This document shows positions 1-39,712 of a stretch of 64,000 bases of DNA, piece by piece (the first letter of the stretch is position 1; each line of letters opens with the position of its first letter). The stretch spans positions 29,887,822 through 29,951,821 of the forward strand of contig CM046853.1 of NCBI GenBank assembly GCA_025617745.1. The letters are read 5' to 3'. The translations under genes and the position numbers were made by a program. The notes under the pieces were generated by a model that worked only from the letters and a program-made list of their open reading frames with translations, was not told where the DNA came from and made no database searches. Origin of the DNA: Heliocidaris erythrogramma. Its lineage: Eukaryota; Echinodermata; Echinoidea; Camarodonta; Echinometridae.

Positions 1-627
1 TTTCACACCATTATAAAGGGAAAGTGAAACTGATTCTGATAGCTAAAACCGTTTGATTGTAAATACACAGGAGAAGGGTCAATGATCAATGAAATAAACC
101 CCACTTTCAAATTGAAAAGCCCTCCGAATAATAGCAGGATGGTATTCGTTCCCTCTTGAAACGCCGAACATGCCCCGGTGCAAGCAGCTGAAAATACAAT
201 GGCGTCTTATTTTGTTTACAAGTGACTGATTCCTTTTTAACGCTGCATTTTTCATCAAAATAATACCATACACGAAGTTAAGAGTGAGGCAACAGACTAA
301 CATTAAGACTGACGCTAGTGAAGGAAGAGAAATAAGTGAAGAGGAGATGACAAAATAGGCTCTGAAAAATGTGTAAGATGTTATGGGACATCGTCTGCTT
401 AGACAGGACTGGTCCATGGTGTGCCGTCACATATCTCAGCAGCGTTCGAGGAGCTCTTCAGCTGCTATATCGGGGGCTGTATTTTACCGTTTTATAATTG
501 ATAATAATCATTACTTTAAATGTTTCCAAGCGTTGAATTTGGATAACCTTGTTTAATTTATGCCATCTATGCAATAATAAGTATTAAGCCAATATTTAAA
601 ATCAGTAAAGTTCTACTTTAAACATGT
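1..627. other. Non-coding flank, nothing recognised
   Basis: No open frame here resembles a known family, and I see no repeat structure. The short minus-strand frame around 79-417 has no domain-like character. Confidence 0.4.
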
Positions 628-949
628 CAGTAGGGAGGTTTCGAATGTGTCAACGTGAACGCCGTCCTAGATCCTCAAAGCGACAATGGACTGCTTTGTG
701 TTAACTGCATAAAAAAGTAGGAGAATCATGAAGCTGCAATGGGTGAAGCGAGGTTCACGTTTTAGAGAAGACGGCTATACCATGTTTGACACGTTCTCGA
801 TCTGACTAATGGACGAGGGAAAAGCCAGTGGACGGGTGAGCCGTTCTTGCACAAAGCGCGGTATGCAGTTATCACAAAGCAGTCCATTGTAGCTGGGAAG
901 ATCTAGGACGGCGTTCACGTTGACACAATCGAAAACTCCCTATTTACTG
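628..949. repeat. MITE-like element with about 80-base inverted ends
   Basis: The left arm (about 628-705) and right arm (about 868-949) are near-perfect reverse complements. Both contain the stretch GTGAACGCCGTCCTAGATC and a shared block reading TGGACTGCTTTGTG. There is no coding capacity between them. The class is unknown because no clear target duplication is visible. Confidence 0.75.
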
Positions 950-2274
950 TGAGTCAGGTGATTGTAGTGGATGTTGACATTGTGGAGAAATAGAAATATC
1001 ACCTGAACCTGTTGAATGTAGTCGTTGTCAATTCATGCGGTCAACTTGTTTCTTACTTGTTATTTCGTTTGTTGAATAGAAATCGATGGTTTTTGTATGG
1101 GTAATGTCCCCATAAAACAGCAACCACTTTTTTTGGGGGTCAATTTTCTAACTCTGTCAAATTCTTAACTTCAATCTTCGACCCAAGGTTTAATTTAACC
1201 TAAAGGTAAATTTCAAACCCTATGGAAACCATTATCCTTACCCTATATCTTTAGAGACTTTAAACCCTCAGTTAACATGTTGAATGTCCCTGGAACCGAA
1301 GACAGGCTTACGCCTCGTGAGAACTATTTTATTATTCAGCATTCTCGAATTTGTTGGTGTGTTTGTTTGTGCTGTGTACTTTTCTTCCTCTCTTTCTTCC
1401 ATTACGAATAAAAAAACCCGGAAAACAAGACACGCTTGTATAACTTCGTTTCTTTGAAGAAGTTAATAATCTCCCCACTGCATTTTGTACCAGACTTCAG
1501 AGGTTTATAACCTTATAGTGGAGTAATTTTTAGGAAATTACTCACAAATTGCAACAGAAAATATTTCAACTTCTAGTGTCATGAATATGACCTTTATAAT
1601 ATATAACAAGTCCTAATGAATCTGAGTGGTGAAAAGTATTGAAAAAAATCGAAATGATGATCATTTTCCATTTTTCGGCCATCATACGTGAGCACAGACA
1701 GTGCCAACTATACACATAGATTATTCAACTCGGTTTCACTTGGACACACCCTGATGCACATTCTTTTGTAATGTGCTTGTCCAACAAAGCAACTTGAAAC
1801 GAGTTGACCGAACTATTATGTTTGTATATCCGTGATTTCGAACAACAGCATTATGATACAAGGACGCCCTCTGATTAAAGCAAATAATTACATTTCAAAA
1901 AGTATTTTTATCATGTAACATAAGATGGAAATAATGATAGTGTATATGAGCAAAGAAGAGAGAAGGAGAGATATGATGAAAGGGACTGAGAGAAAGAGAG
2001 GAAGAAATGGAAAGAGGTAGAGAAAGAGAGATAAAGAATGGGGAGACAAGAGGGGGGAGAGTTATTATCTTTAAGATGGAATATATAAGTTTGAAGTACG
2101 AGGCTGCATGATGACTGAACAGAAAACTTCAATTACAAGAAAATGTGCACTTTAATGTGAATAAAACCATTACAGCTGGACCGGCATTCATTGTGATATC
2201 GAAGTGTGCATGTACCAATTCTCATGATGGCCAATAACGATTTATTATTTTTTTTAATTCAAATTTCTTGAAAG
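950..2274. other. Non-coding, with a purine-rich tract
   Basis: No gene is recognised. A GA-rich low-complexity tract lies at about 1950-2075. The serine/leucine-rich frame on its complement is a composition artefact. Confidence 0.4.
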
Positions 2275-3685
2275 GGTAGTGTTTTCTCGTCTTTCGGATT
2301 ATTTCTTGGTAAATGATTTGTTTCACCCTTTCCAATCGGCTTACAGATCCCATCATAGCATGGAAACACTGCTTGTGAATGTGTCCAACCACATCCTGCA
2401 AGGGAAGGATAGAGGGTACTCAACTGCTCTCCTGCTCCTAGACTTGTCCTCCGCCTTCGACACTATCAATCATTCTATTCTTTTGAACACACTTAGTTCA
2501 TTTGGGGTCAAGGGTGAGACATGCAAATGGTTCAAGTTGCAATCGATTGCAAATTGTAAAGCAAATTAGAACAACCATTCTGAATGGTTCAGAGTCTGCC
2601 CATTCAAGCAGATGCGCTTGCAACAATGATTTTGATTGGTCAGTACCGATCAATTGCAACTTTCTTGCAACACCCCATTAGATCGTTTGTTTTGTATAAA
2701 TGGTTGCAAATCAGTTGCTTTGCCTCTCCCCTGTGGAGTATCACAGGGTTCTGTGGGCGGGCCGACTCTTTTTTCAATTTATTTAATTGGATTGCGAAAA
2801 AGTTCTGCTACAACATGACATGATATGCGGACGATATTCAACTCATGATTTCCTTTAATTCAGATCAATCCGCGGCGGAAAGGGCTGTTCATCGCCATGA
2901 ATCATACATGGTTGATGTTCACGATCGAATGCTCGCATGTTCTCTGAAACTGAATTCAGATAAATGTGAATTCCTTAAATTTGGTTCTAAAGTGGAGCTT
3001 AGTAAAATTGATATTAATTCCGTCTCATTTTCTGGCCATACAATTTATTTGTCACAAACAAGTCGCAATCTTGGTGTTATGTTTGACTCATAAATAACAA
3101 TGTCTATCAAATTTCAAATATCTGCAGATCAGTTAGGTACCAATTACGTAACATCGGTTTTATTCGGAAATATTTGTCCAAGTATGCCACTGAAAAGATT
3201 GGCGATGCCCTTCTGTTCAATTTACCCCAAAATCTGTTGTCCAATCTCCAGAAGCTTCAAAATGCTGCGGCTCGCATTGCTACTCTGTCCACCAAGCGTA
3301 ATCATATCTCCCCTGTTTTGCAGGCTCCCTTTTCTGACTCCCTGTCAAACATCGCATTATTTTCAAAATTTTGTTGATCACTTTTCACTGCGTTCATGGT
3401 TCTGCTCCCTAATACAATACCATTTTAATTCAACATTACACCCCCGCGAGATCTTTGCGCTCATCCACTTCCAGTTCTCTAATTGTGGGGGTAGATCATT
3501 TGCCCATGCGTGTCCTAAATTATGCAATGGCCTTCCTGAAGACAAAGAGTGCATAACATCTGATTCTTTTTAAAATCATGTAAAAACATTTCTTTTCAAT
3601 TCTTAACTAATTTCTACATGCGCCCTGAGCACTCCACAGAGTGGATTTGGCGCTAAATAAGTTACATTTATTATATTATTATTAG
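2275..3685 (+). mobile_element. 5'-truncated, decayed non-LTR retrotransposon (LINE)
   Basis: Reverse-transcriptase blocks appear in order across shifting frames. A finger/palm start has FQSAYRSHHSMETLL and LLLDLSSAFDTINHS (2279-2569). A GVSQGS block lies near 2740, a YADDIQL active site near 2824, then a thumb and C-terminal region with LQNAAARIATL (3174-3377). Several stops and frameshifts interrupt it. The 3' end (about 3620-3685) has GGATTTGGCGCTAAATAA followed by an ATT-rich tail, as in CR1/Rex-type LINEs. It starts inside the RT, as expected of 5' truncation. Clade assignment is tentative and it is certainly inactive. Confidence 0.85.
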
Positions 3686-6084
3686 AATAAGGAGATAGAC
3701 AGAAAGGGAGAGGGGCCTAAAGGAACATAAAAGGAAGATGTTAAAATCGCTCCCACACCCTCCCCGCTTAGTTTCTTTGCTCCATACTTCAACCTGGTAT
3801 GACCCATGCTTTCCCCTAATGCAAATGACAGCCAGTGCCCCCTAAATGACTGTACCCATGGAATGGATGCTACACAACGTACTTACAATGGAGAACAGGT
3901 GGAAGCGCGATAGAACGCTGGACGCTGTTCACCTTCCTCTGTTCGGAAATATGAAAATAATTATAATTTTACAAGATCAATATGATTTTTCTGGGTGAGG
4001 GTCTGTTTCATCGGATGACACCTTGAGTATTGACAATATTTAACGTTTGATCAAATTGTGAAATTATGAATCTAGAGGATACTTTTTTTTGATACGCACT
4101 GTATTATGCTAGTTATAAAACATGACGAGACCGGATGACAATTACAGTACTCTATCATTCATGCGCTCATTTAACGATTGGCACAACACAGTTCTGTCTT
4201 TCATTGCTCAGAAATAATTCAATCAGTTTGTGAAGTATCCTTTTTTTTGTTTTAACTGTTTTTCGTGTGCGTTTTTTTTTCTTTCTTAAAGTGATTTGAT
4301 AACTTTGTAGAGGCTTGATAAAATCTGAGCTGCCTGGCCTTACATGCTATCAGGGTATGTAATATGGTGTAAAACTTAGCCTAGGAGGGGGAGGGAGACA
4401 CTTCAAATCATCATATCCTTCGCAAAAGTAAACATATGCAAGTGACTGGAAATGCTAGACTCATTTCCCCCGTAGACTCAGTATTAGACTAAAGCGTATG
4501 GCCATACACTTTCGTAAATGGCAGTATTCAGTCATAGATAGCTTAATAATAACATTATATATATCAAAACCTTTCTATGCCTGGCTATTTATTTATCCTT
4601 CTGAACATCATTATACAAGACAGATATCAAAATTGAACAATTTCAAGCCTCCACAAAGTTACCGAATCCCTTTAATCTCATTTTCATTTTCTCTCGCTCT
4701 ATCAGTCGCTATTTCTTATTTCACTTTCACATTCACAACTAAAGTATTATTTAAAAAACATCTAAATACCTTGGGTGAAACAAATGAAAATTTAAACTGA
4801 ATCATGTTAACTCCTAATCTCCTATATACATGTACTTATGCAGCCTGTCTGAAAAGATTCAAACCCAAAAGGAGATCGTCTAATACTTTAGGGCATGTTT
4901 CATAAAGAGATTAAGTAACTGTGTTATTTATCAATGTTTACACCAAAAACACAATGATGTTCACATTATGTTCAACTTGGCTAACTATGCAATTTTTATT
5001 AAGAATTATATTAGTTCTATTTTATAATTATTTCATGACACTTTAAAAAAGGATGTTTAAAAATGCACCTATTTTTTCAACATTATACAAAAGGAATCAC
5101 TTTCCACATTTCCTGATTTTACCTTACCACCCCCCCCCCCCCCGGTAATCACCAGTAAAAGTCTTCACTGATTTTTATGACGTTTCATCGATAATTGTCA
5201 CGCAATGCCTCATTTTCTAGTTTCCAAGAATGATATTGATATTATCGATTTATAATTCACCAAATGTCTAATTTTTATCTACGTGTATTTGTTTTGATAG
5301 ACATAATTTGAAGCATCAATCTCAGCAACATTCTATGCTCAATGCTCATATTACGAAATTCTACAATTTAGTTCTACAATTATAAACAAACAAACCCAGG
5401 ATAGAGTATACACGGGACACTAAATTTGCAGCGTAATTCTTATTATTATATAAGTTTTCCAAGCAGGTTTCGCACTTTTGGCAGTCAGTTTAATTAAACG
5501 TTCATGCAATGGAGCAAAAACGTCGTTCACCGCAACTTCTGTCATTCAGGAGTGTATTCAAGTCATTCAATTTAGTGTTTCGAGCAAGGGATTTTGCTTT
5601 TGTATCCTTCAAATTCATTTCCGTGCATTCCATTTCCGTGCATTTAAATTAGCACGTTTGTAGGAATCATAATTCATCGGCCGGTTTACAGTTATAAACA
5701 TCAAATCCAGGTTAGAGTATAACCGAGGCACTAAATGCGTAATATCATTTTTAAAAATAATGAAGGAGTTCAGTACTCAGTTAACCGACTGACTACTGAA
5801 TTGTCTCTTTCCCATAGGCTTAATGCAGGGGCCACCCGGTTAATAAGATACTAGATAACAAAATAATCTCATATACTGGAGCAGATATTATTTCACATGA
5901 ACAATTCTATTTTTCTACGTGAATGGGTAGACAAGATTCATTTCGTTCTTAACATATATGATTTATCAAACTTAATCAACAAGTCAAATTTGCTATTATC
6001 AATGTGGAAAAAAAAACAGAATCGCGTTTTCTCGGAATGCGTTTTGGAATATCCGCGGGCGGTTGTGCCACTTCGTGAATTCAG
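3686..6084. other. Non-coding region downstream of gene C
   Basis: No gene is recognised. There is a poly-C run near 5131-5143 and generally AT-rich sequence. The part next to 6085 should hold the 3' UTR of gene C on the minus strand, but I cannot place its end. Confidence 0.4.
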
Positions 6085-25939
<19,855 letters not shown>

Positions 25940-26439
25940 NNNNNNNNNNNNNNNNNNNNNNNNNNNNNNNNNNNNNNNNNNNNNNNNNNNNNNNNNNNNN
26001 NNNNNNNNNNNNNNNNNNNNNNNNNNNNNNNNNNNNNNNNNNNNNNNNNNNNNNNNNNNNNNNNNNNNNNNNNNNNNNNNNNNNNNNNNNNNNNNNNNNN
26101 NNNNNNNNNNNNNNNNNNNNNNNNNNNNNNNNNNNNNNNNNNNNNNNNNNNNNNNNNNNNNNNNNNNNNNNNNNNNNNNNNNNNNNNNNNNNNNNNNNNN
26201 NNNNNNNNNNNNNNNNNNNNNNNNNNNNNNNNNNNNNNNNNNNNNNNNNNNNNNNNNNNNNNNNNNNNNNNNNNNNNNNNNNNNNNNNNNNNNNNNNNNN
26301 NNNNNNNNNNNNNNNNNNNNNNNNNNNNNNNNNNNNNNNNNNNNNNNNNNNNNNNNNNNNNNNNNNNNNNNNNNNNNNNNNNNNNNNNNNNNNNNNNNNN
26401 NNNNNNNNNNNNNNNNNNNNNNNNNNNNNNNNNNNNNNN
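25940..26439. other. Assembly gap of exactly 500 N
   Basis: A run of 500 N is a conventional unknown-size gap. It cuts gene C inside its 78-base exon, so the missing 5' exons (signal peptide, Cys loop, oxyanion hole) probably lie in the unsequenced part. Confidence 0.98.
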
Positions 26440-26676
26440 TGTGACGACATTCATTTGCGCTATTATTTTAGGCATGCACGTACCGGTTGCGTGATGATGT
26501 CATCATTACGCGCTTGATATCCTTGCAAATTCATCCCTTCTTCAAAGTGTTTGTGTTATTACACGTGTGCGCAGTATATCATACCCTACAGTGCAGATGA
26601 TCACGTAGATGAGTAGAATTAGGCTTTTGGTCAAGATGACGGATATAAACCAAATATATACTGCCTATATTCGTGT

Positions 26677-26783
26677 GTCTGGTTAAACTATGGTACCCTC
26701 GGTGACGTGAACACGACCATTTTCCTTCCTCATGAAAATAGTCTTGGTTCACGTCACCTCGGGGACCATATTTGCAACCAGAC
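26677..26783. repeat. Hairpin MITE
   Basis: Left and right halves are imperfect reverse complements of about 48 bases, e.g. CGGTGACGTGAACACGACC against GGTTCACGTCACCTCGG. The loop is only a few bases. No target duplication is clear. Confidence 0.65.
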
Positions 26784-26900
26784 CCTCTCATGACAGTATA
26801 TATTTGTATACTATTACCTCTACTCCTAATTTGTCTACAGATCATACTGTTATGACTAACAAAAACTACCACTACAACCTCAACTACAACAACAATACTA

Positions 26901-26942
<42 letters not shown>

Positions 26943-26960
26943 CACTACCACTACTACTAT

Positions 26961-27001
<41 letters not shown>

Positions 27002-27269
27002 TGAGAGTTTGATGGTTTATTTTACCTGACACTTAATAAAACATATGTGTACTTGTATGAAGTAAGCAAGTACTACTACAACTAATACTAGCAGTGTAAA
27101 TAGCAGAATTTCTTTCGCGATGGCTGCTTAGAAGTCCACCTATTGTGTTCAAAGATTTTAACGCACTACGACCCACGGGCAGAAATATTATTTGGCGGTG
27201 GCTCTTTTTCATTTAAGGTGGCTTTTTCAAAAGTTTCGGGGGCTATCGCCCTTAGCCCTCGCTTTCTTT

Positions 27270-27313
<44 letters not shown>

Positions 27314-28245
27314 ATACTTCTACAACTATTACTACTTCTTCTTCTACCACTATTACTGCTTCTACCATCACCATTACAAGCAGTACTACTACTACTATTT
27401 CTAACCTACTGTTAATTCGGCTGCTGTCGCCGCTACTACTATTATTATTACTACTACTACTACTACTACTACTCCTGTTTCGACAACTAATATTAGGTAT
27501 TCTACTACTGCTACTACTACTACTACCACCACCAACACCATCGCCAAAATTGTTTGATGTACACAAAACTAAGAACAGAATATTGTAAGGAGAAACTACA
27601 CATTAAGATTCTGTAATAATCTAGAGCTGTAAAGCCACGCTTCTTTAAATCACGCGGTTAGCTCATTAACAGATAGACAGCATTGGTTATATTCGGAGGC
27701 ACATTTCAATTCTTATCAGTCATTTATTGTGGATTATACAAGCAATCGTTGACAATATGTATTATGCATTTCTTTCAATTGTTACTGATCCATGTGTAGA
27801 ATAAATATAATATTTCTCACGGATATCACATTACACTGCGTTTGTATGTCGTTTGTGTGGAACGTTTGGTATTTCAATAGTTCGGTGTTCGTTATCATTC
27901 ACTTTCTACAAAGAACATTCTAGAAATGTTCTGCTTATCTACGTTTTTAGTGTTGTGTCGCGGTAATCTAGGTTTGATTTTGATAAATTTATTACTTTTA
28001 ATAATATGCAGATTTAGTATTATTTTGGGAGATAAAAGTACTCTATTGTTCATATTGTTAGGGCAACTGAAGGTTATTACGTTATTAATACATCATGCTG
28101 CTGTTTGATTAGTCAATAAAATGGGTAGGCAAATTTTTCTATCCATCTAACTTCAACTAAATGAGGCATAATTAAAATGTTCTGAAAAAAGCCATTTTAG
28201 GCATGATTTCATAAATTTCTCTTATACTGCTGAAGTGTTAGTATA
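26784..28245. repeat. Non-coding region dominated by TAC/TTA microsatellites
   Basis: Long (TAC)n tracts lie at 26896-27000 and 27269-27312, with interrupted ones to about 27540. The poly-leucine and poly-serine frames through them are artefacts. Between 27560 and 28245 I see nothing recognisable. Confidence 0.85.
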
Positions 28246-28808
28246 CAGGGTTGGAAAAAAGTTTGGAATATTTTTATTCCAAGAATTATTTCTTGTCTTA
28301 AACATATCCCTCGTCATTTTAAGTTCTTCTTTGAGGTTCAAATAAAAGATATGTGTCCCTTTTTAACTTTAAAAGCACAACATTAAAAATCAGGCTTATC
28401 ACACAGTGCAGAGGTCCACTTGGAATTCGGAAGCGTATATTTGCTGTTTTTGCAAATGTCTAACGAAAAAGTTAAATAATCAGATACAGTTTAATTGCTA
28501 TACCGAAGTCCTCAAAATGACTGCAAACTGCACGTAGCTTTTTCAAAATTCCACGTGAAGTACAGAAATGTATAACAAGATGTTCAAACACAAATAGAGC
28601 AAATCTGACAACATGTGGTTCATTGGTCAGCCATTGTAACATGTTTAACAATATTACGTAATCTTTGGTACAAGATGGAACAGTAGACTTCATTCAACAC
28701 AGTTAATCCGATTTGGATGAATTATTCATCACAATATAGTAGAAACTAGCATTTAAAATCAGACATACTCATCGCCAACAAAATATTCCAAACTTTTTTC
28801 CAACCCTG
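28246..28808. mobile_element. Non-autonomous Tc1/mariner-like element (MITE)
   Basis: Terminal inverted repeats of about 28 bases begin CAGGGTTGGAAAAAAGTTTG and end with the matching complement. Each is flanked by TA (28244-28245 and 28809-28810), the Tc1/mariner target duplication. The 563-base interior has no transposase frame. Confidence 0.85.
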
Positions 28809-28810
28809 TA

Positions 28811-29530
28811 TATGTAGCTACTGAAAATTTCGATGCTATAGACCTAATATATGTTTTGGAACTTACTCTTTATTAAATTTATGTACAAAAATAAAATCTA
28901 ATATCTATGTACATGTACTTATGAATTGGATTTTATGTGGGGGGGGGGGGGGGTACGTGATTCAAATAATATGAGGAATGAATGTATTCTTATCATTAAG
29001 GTCTGAGAGGAATTAGGAACGGCATATGATGGCACAAGGACCAGAATAAAGTCAACATTCATGTCTGTCCTGACCTTTAGCTAAATCAGATTTAAAAATG
29101 TTCTGAATACGTTACTCTATCCCAGTTAACTTATTTCTAAAAAATTTTAGATCTAAAATACACATTTGCCAGTGAAGTTTTACCCATATCTATATAGCAT
29201 GCATTTGTGATGTTGTTAGCTACTCGATCCTCTTAACTCCATTTATCGACATTTCATGACATATTTATCATTATATTAACTAAATCGATTATCAATCTCT
29301 TCCAAGGAGTCAAATCTTCCTTCTTGTTCATCATATTGGGGAAATTACTTTGGATGGATTGTATGAAGTATAAACCCGTTGCATACACAGTGGCCAAACG
29401 TGCTGTCCTCTATTCTCCGATCTTCACACAACAAAATAATAATACACGCAGAAAGGCTGTCAATCAAGCTGTCAACAATAAAAGCTGTATACACATCGTT
29501 TGAAGTAAACGTGTACACGGCACACCATCA
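28811..29530. other. Non-coding, nothing recognised
   Basis: The sequence is AT-rich with a poly-G run at 28940-28953. No gene or repeat structure is seen. Confidence 0.4.
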
Positions 29531-30543
29531 TAATGTCTTGACCAAGTCACCATTGTATACATTTCTATGGACAACCCGTGGGCACTGGCGTAGCCAGGAT
29601 TTCGCTTGGGGGCGGTTAAGCGAACGCGATGCGTGCGAAATTGGTGATGAGCTCCCCAGGGGGTGGGTGCAGGGAGGGGAGTACCCCCTCCCGCGCGAAG
29701 CGCGAAAGCTCTGACGGCTCTTATATAGCAACCAATTTCTTTTAGGCGGAAAGTTATAGTTCGACAACCTGACTGCTTTTCAATTATTTGGACGCAATAC
29801 TGCACTGTATGTAACATGGGTGGGTGCAGGAGGGGGGGGGGGGGGGGAGGGGGGGGGGGTTATTTCCCCCTTTAGCAAGTTGTGAGTGAAAGATAACGAC
29901 TCGTAGCGCCTTTTAATGCCTTTCTTCTCTCACTTCCACCGCTTTTTCGTTCTCGCTTTTTTTTAGGGGCTGAATAGGGGAGGGGGCCATGGCCCCTTTC
30001 TGCCACCAAGCCACGGGAACTGTTCACCAAGTCACCGTCATGTACATATTCTATGGATGAACTTATTTTTTTTTAAACCCAGTCACTGTTTTATGTTATA
30101 CTAATTCCATTGATAAGTTGAAATTAATTATTCACCAAGTCCGTATAACCTGCACGCCGGAATTGTTCAATACTTTTTGAGGGAGGGAGGGGGCATCCTC
30201 AGTCGTAGCCGAATGGTTAAAAAAATTCGACTGGAAATACGATGATCGTGGGTTCGATCCCCACTACGTCACTTATACCCTTGAGGAAGGCATTTTTATC
30301 TACATTGCTCTTTTATCGTACATTAAATACATGGTGTTTGTCATAGGAGTTCAGGCGTCGAACTAACTTTCCGCTTAAAAAAGTGGTACTCGCCGTTATC
30401 TTTCTCTCAAATTTGTTATGAAACGTCGGAGCTTTTGCGCTTCGCGTGGGAGGGGGAACCCCCCCCCCCCCCTTCTGCACCCACCCCTGGGCCCACGGGT
30501 TTTCGGTAGAAATATATACAATGGTGACTTTGTCAAGACATTA
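29531..30543. mobile_element. TIR-bounded 1-kb element with GC-rich interior
   Basis: The left end AATGTCTTGACCAAGTCACC and right end (complement of AATGTCTTGACAAAGTCACC) form inverted repeats of about 50 bases, reaching the word CCCGTGGG. A second inner inverted pair exists: GGGTGGGTGCAGG near 29661 against CTGCACCCACCCC near 30475, and GCGCGAAGCGCG near 29693 against GCGCTTCGCG near 30438. Poly-G tracts lie at 29831-29859. A tRNA-like block lies inside. No transposase frame. Confidence 0.65.
30199..30271 (+). repeat. tRNA-Ser-like relic (pol III boxes intact)
   Basis: TAGCCGAATGG at 30206-30216 matches box A perfectly, and GGTTCGATCC at 30251-30260 matches box B. The T stem (GTGGG with CCCAC) is perfect. 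The acceptor stem barely pairs and the D-arm carries an A-run, so this is not a working tRNA gene. A SINE head or tRNA pseudogene is likelier. Confidence 0.6.
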
Positions 30544-33107
30544 AAACGCATTAATAATAATAAATAGTAATAATAATAATATTAACAATAATTATAATAA
30601 TAATAATAATAATAATAATAATCCCATCACCTGTGCATGCCTGGGAAGGGAACCCCCAAGTCTCTTCGCCCGGTATAAGTGCATAATTATGACGGTGACT
30701 GATTATAATATATACAATGATTCTTTAGGTAAAAAGCTCCCTACTGTCAATATTTCTTCGTTAATTTAATATCCAATTGAGGGTCGTGCCCCCCCCCCCC
30801 GAGTTAAAGTCAGTACACTGCGGGAGAGATCAAAGATGCCCATACACTGGTACATTGCGCCCAATGTGTGCACAACAAATACATGTACGTAAATGGAGCT
30901 ATTATCAGTAGCAGGCAATATGTGCACTCTTTAAATTGGCAATTCCATGCACGAGTGTATTTACTTGGTGACTTACTTCAGTACGCCAAGCGAATAATAA
31001 TGATACATTTATTTCGCCGTAGAGGGCAGTCTTCATTTATTAAATTATTCAATTACCGAAAGCAAAAACGGAAAACAGAAAAACGAAATCAGAACAAGTA
31101 TTTAATTTTCAATTTGTAAGGAAGAAAAACGGAAAAACAAAATCTGAAAATTTTCTATTTTTTAGAACAAATAATGAAAAATAAAAAATATAAATCAAAA
31201 AAAGGTGATCAATTTCTCATTTCTGCAGAAAAAATGGAAAAAAACAATTTTTAAGAAAATAGTAAAACCAAAAAACGTTGGTTTATTATATTTTGTAAAA
31301 ACAGAAAATTGAAACGGTTTTTACTCAATATTCTGTTTTTCCTTTTTCCGTTTCGGAATGGGAAAAATGAATTATCTCAACGTACCTTGATTGGTTACGC
31401 GGGGAAGTACAGGAGCACCATTCAGACCGACCTCACTTACCCGGTGAAGTTGCCATTGGTTACGAATTCCACGTTTGCTCGGCCGAAAATCAGGTCATTC
31501 AAGGCGAGCGTGTTTGTGTAATTTGCTCGGGGTTTTTAAAATGAAAATCGCCGTCGGTGTAGAAAAATATGGCGTCGACGTCGTGTGCTGCACCGATTGT
31601 AAACATTAACTCGTAAAGAGTATTATGACAATTGTAAAAGTTGAAAATAAAAAGAATAAAAATCCTCATCCAAATCATTAAAATATGATAAGTATTAACA
31701 TCATATTTCCTGTGCAGTTAATATTCAGTTTCAGGAGAATAGGAATTATAAATATTATTAGAAATAATAGTTACACACAGACGAAGGGCCATCAGTTTAT
31801 GTTATGCTGCTGCGAAGGGCGAGCTAGCCTGAGCGCGTGTAATCTCGGTGACAGGGTGGAAGTGATAATTGACGGTCTGACGTAGATGTATTTCACCGGT
31901 GTGAAGTTCTCCGCTTCGCTTTCAGACCAACCACTCGATCGCCCGCTTTAAACTCTCTTCACCCTCTTAACTTCTCCACCTCGGTAGGCGGTGAAGTTAA
32001 GCGGTGAAGTTAAGCGGGTGGCTTCTCCCATGTCCCTTTGAAACTAAACTTTTCCCCGCGTAACGGGTAACTTAAGCGGGTAACTCTAGCGGGTGAGTGC
32101 TTGGTTTCAGAGGGGTATTTGTTGACCTTTGTACACACTGTACATGGATTAATAGCTAAAAACAGAAGCTGAAGTAGACCTACTTTGTGTCAAGCTGTTA
32201 TAGAAATTCTAAATCAAACTATTTACATGTGCTTGGCATTCGTAATCTGAAATCAGTCATTTTTGGAAAGAAATATATCAGAATATCTACTAGAATATCT
32301 ACTCGTAACAGTAAAAAAAAATAAAAAAATTAAAACTACAAAAACTGCACACACACACACAAAGTAGAAAAACACCACAGTTAGTAATATTTTCTTTCTC
32401 ATTAAATTCCAGTAGTTCAGCAATAAACATATCATATTCCTTGAAATATAAACAATTAGATTAATACTGACCATTTCCAAGAGACTATACATCGTTAATT
32501 CACATTAGTGCTGAATGTCCCGAGGTGATGCTTTAACATTGATTTATTTTCGTCGGTCTAAAGTTGTTTTTGTTTTCCTCGATATCGCAATCACCTAATT
32601 TACCAGTGATTAAGACCGATACTACCCACGCGGTACTATGCAACACTGAGCACACTTGAGATAACAGAAAAGGGTAATTAAATATAACTGATACCTTTAT
32701 CGGGTCCGTTATTTTCGTGAAGTCTCTCTGGAAAGATAATTAAAGAAACCATTGTAATCTATCTGAATGATAAGGCTAGAACATAAGTGTCTCTTATGTC
32801 AAGTGGCACTATTTTATTTGACGACGATAACCAACGAGGTCAGAACTTTATACTTATAATAAAATCTGCACAATTAACCTTATCCCCAAAAAGCAATTAG
32901 ATCGCTCCATTTGCTAAGTCATCAAATGTAACACAACCGATTTTAATTAGTTACGGATAAATTTCTGATGGAGACGAGTTTATGATTAGTACGTGCATGA
33001 CGTTTGTATCATACATGTCGTTTGCTACCCTGAAATGCGTGAGAATAGTGATATAGAATCTGTAGTTACATTTTAACTAACCAAACACCGTAAAAGACAA
33101 ACGCAAG
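30544..33107. other. Non-coding region upstream of gene B
   Basis: The region starts with (TAA)n at 30543-30622. About 31900-32110 has several diverged copies of GGTGAAGTTAAGCGG-like words. Nothing coding is recognised. The promoter of gene B must lie near 33107, but I see no convincing TATA box. Confidence 0.4.

Positions 33108-39712
<6,605 letters not shown>

Noticed and set aside
26732-27566. Long poly-Leu, poly-Ser and poly-Val open frames
   Set aside because: They are translations of (TAC)n and similar triplet repeats, on both strands, without any domain.
30199-30271. Functional tRNA-Ser gene
   Set aside because: Boxes A and B and the T stem are good, but the acceptor stem does not pair and the D-arm has an A-run, so it is a relic.
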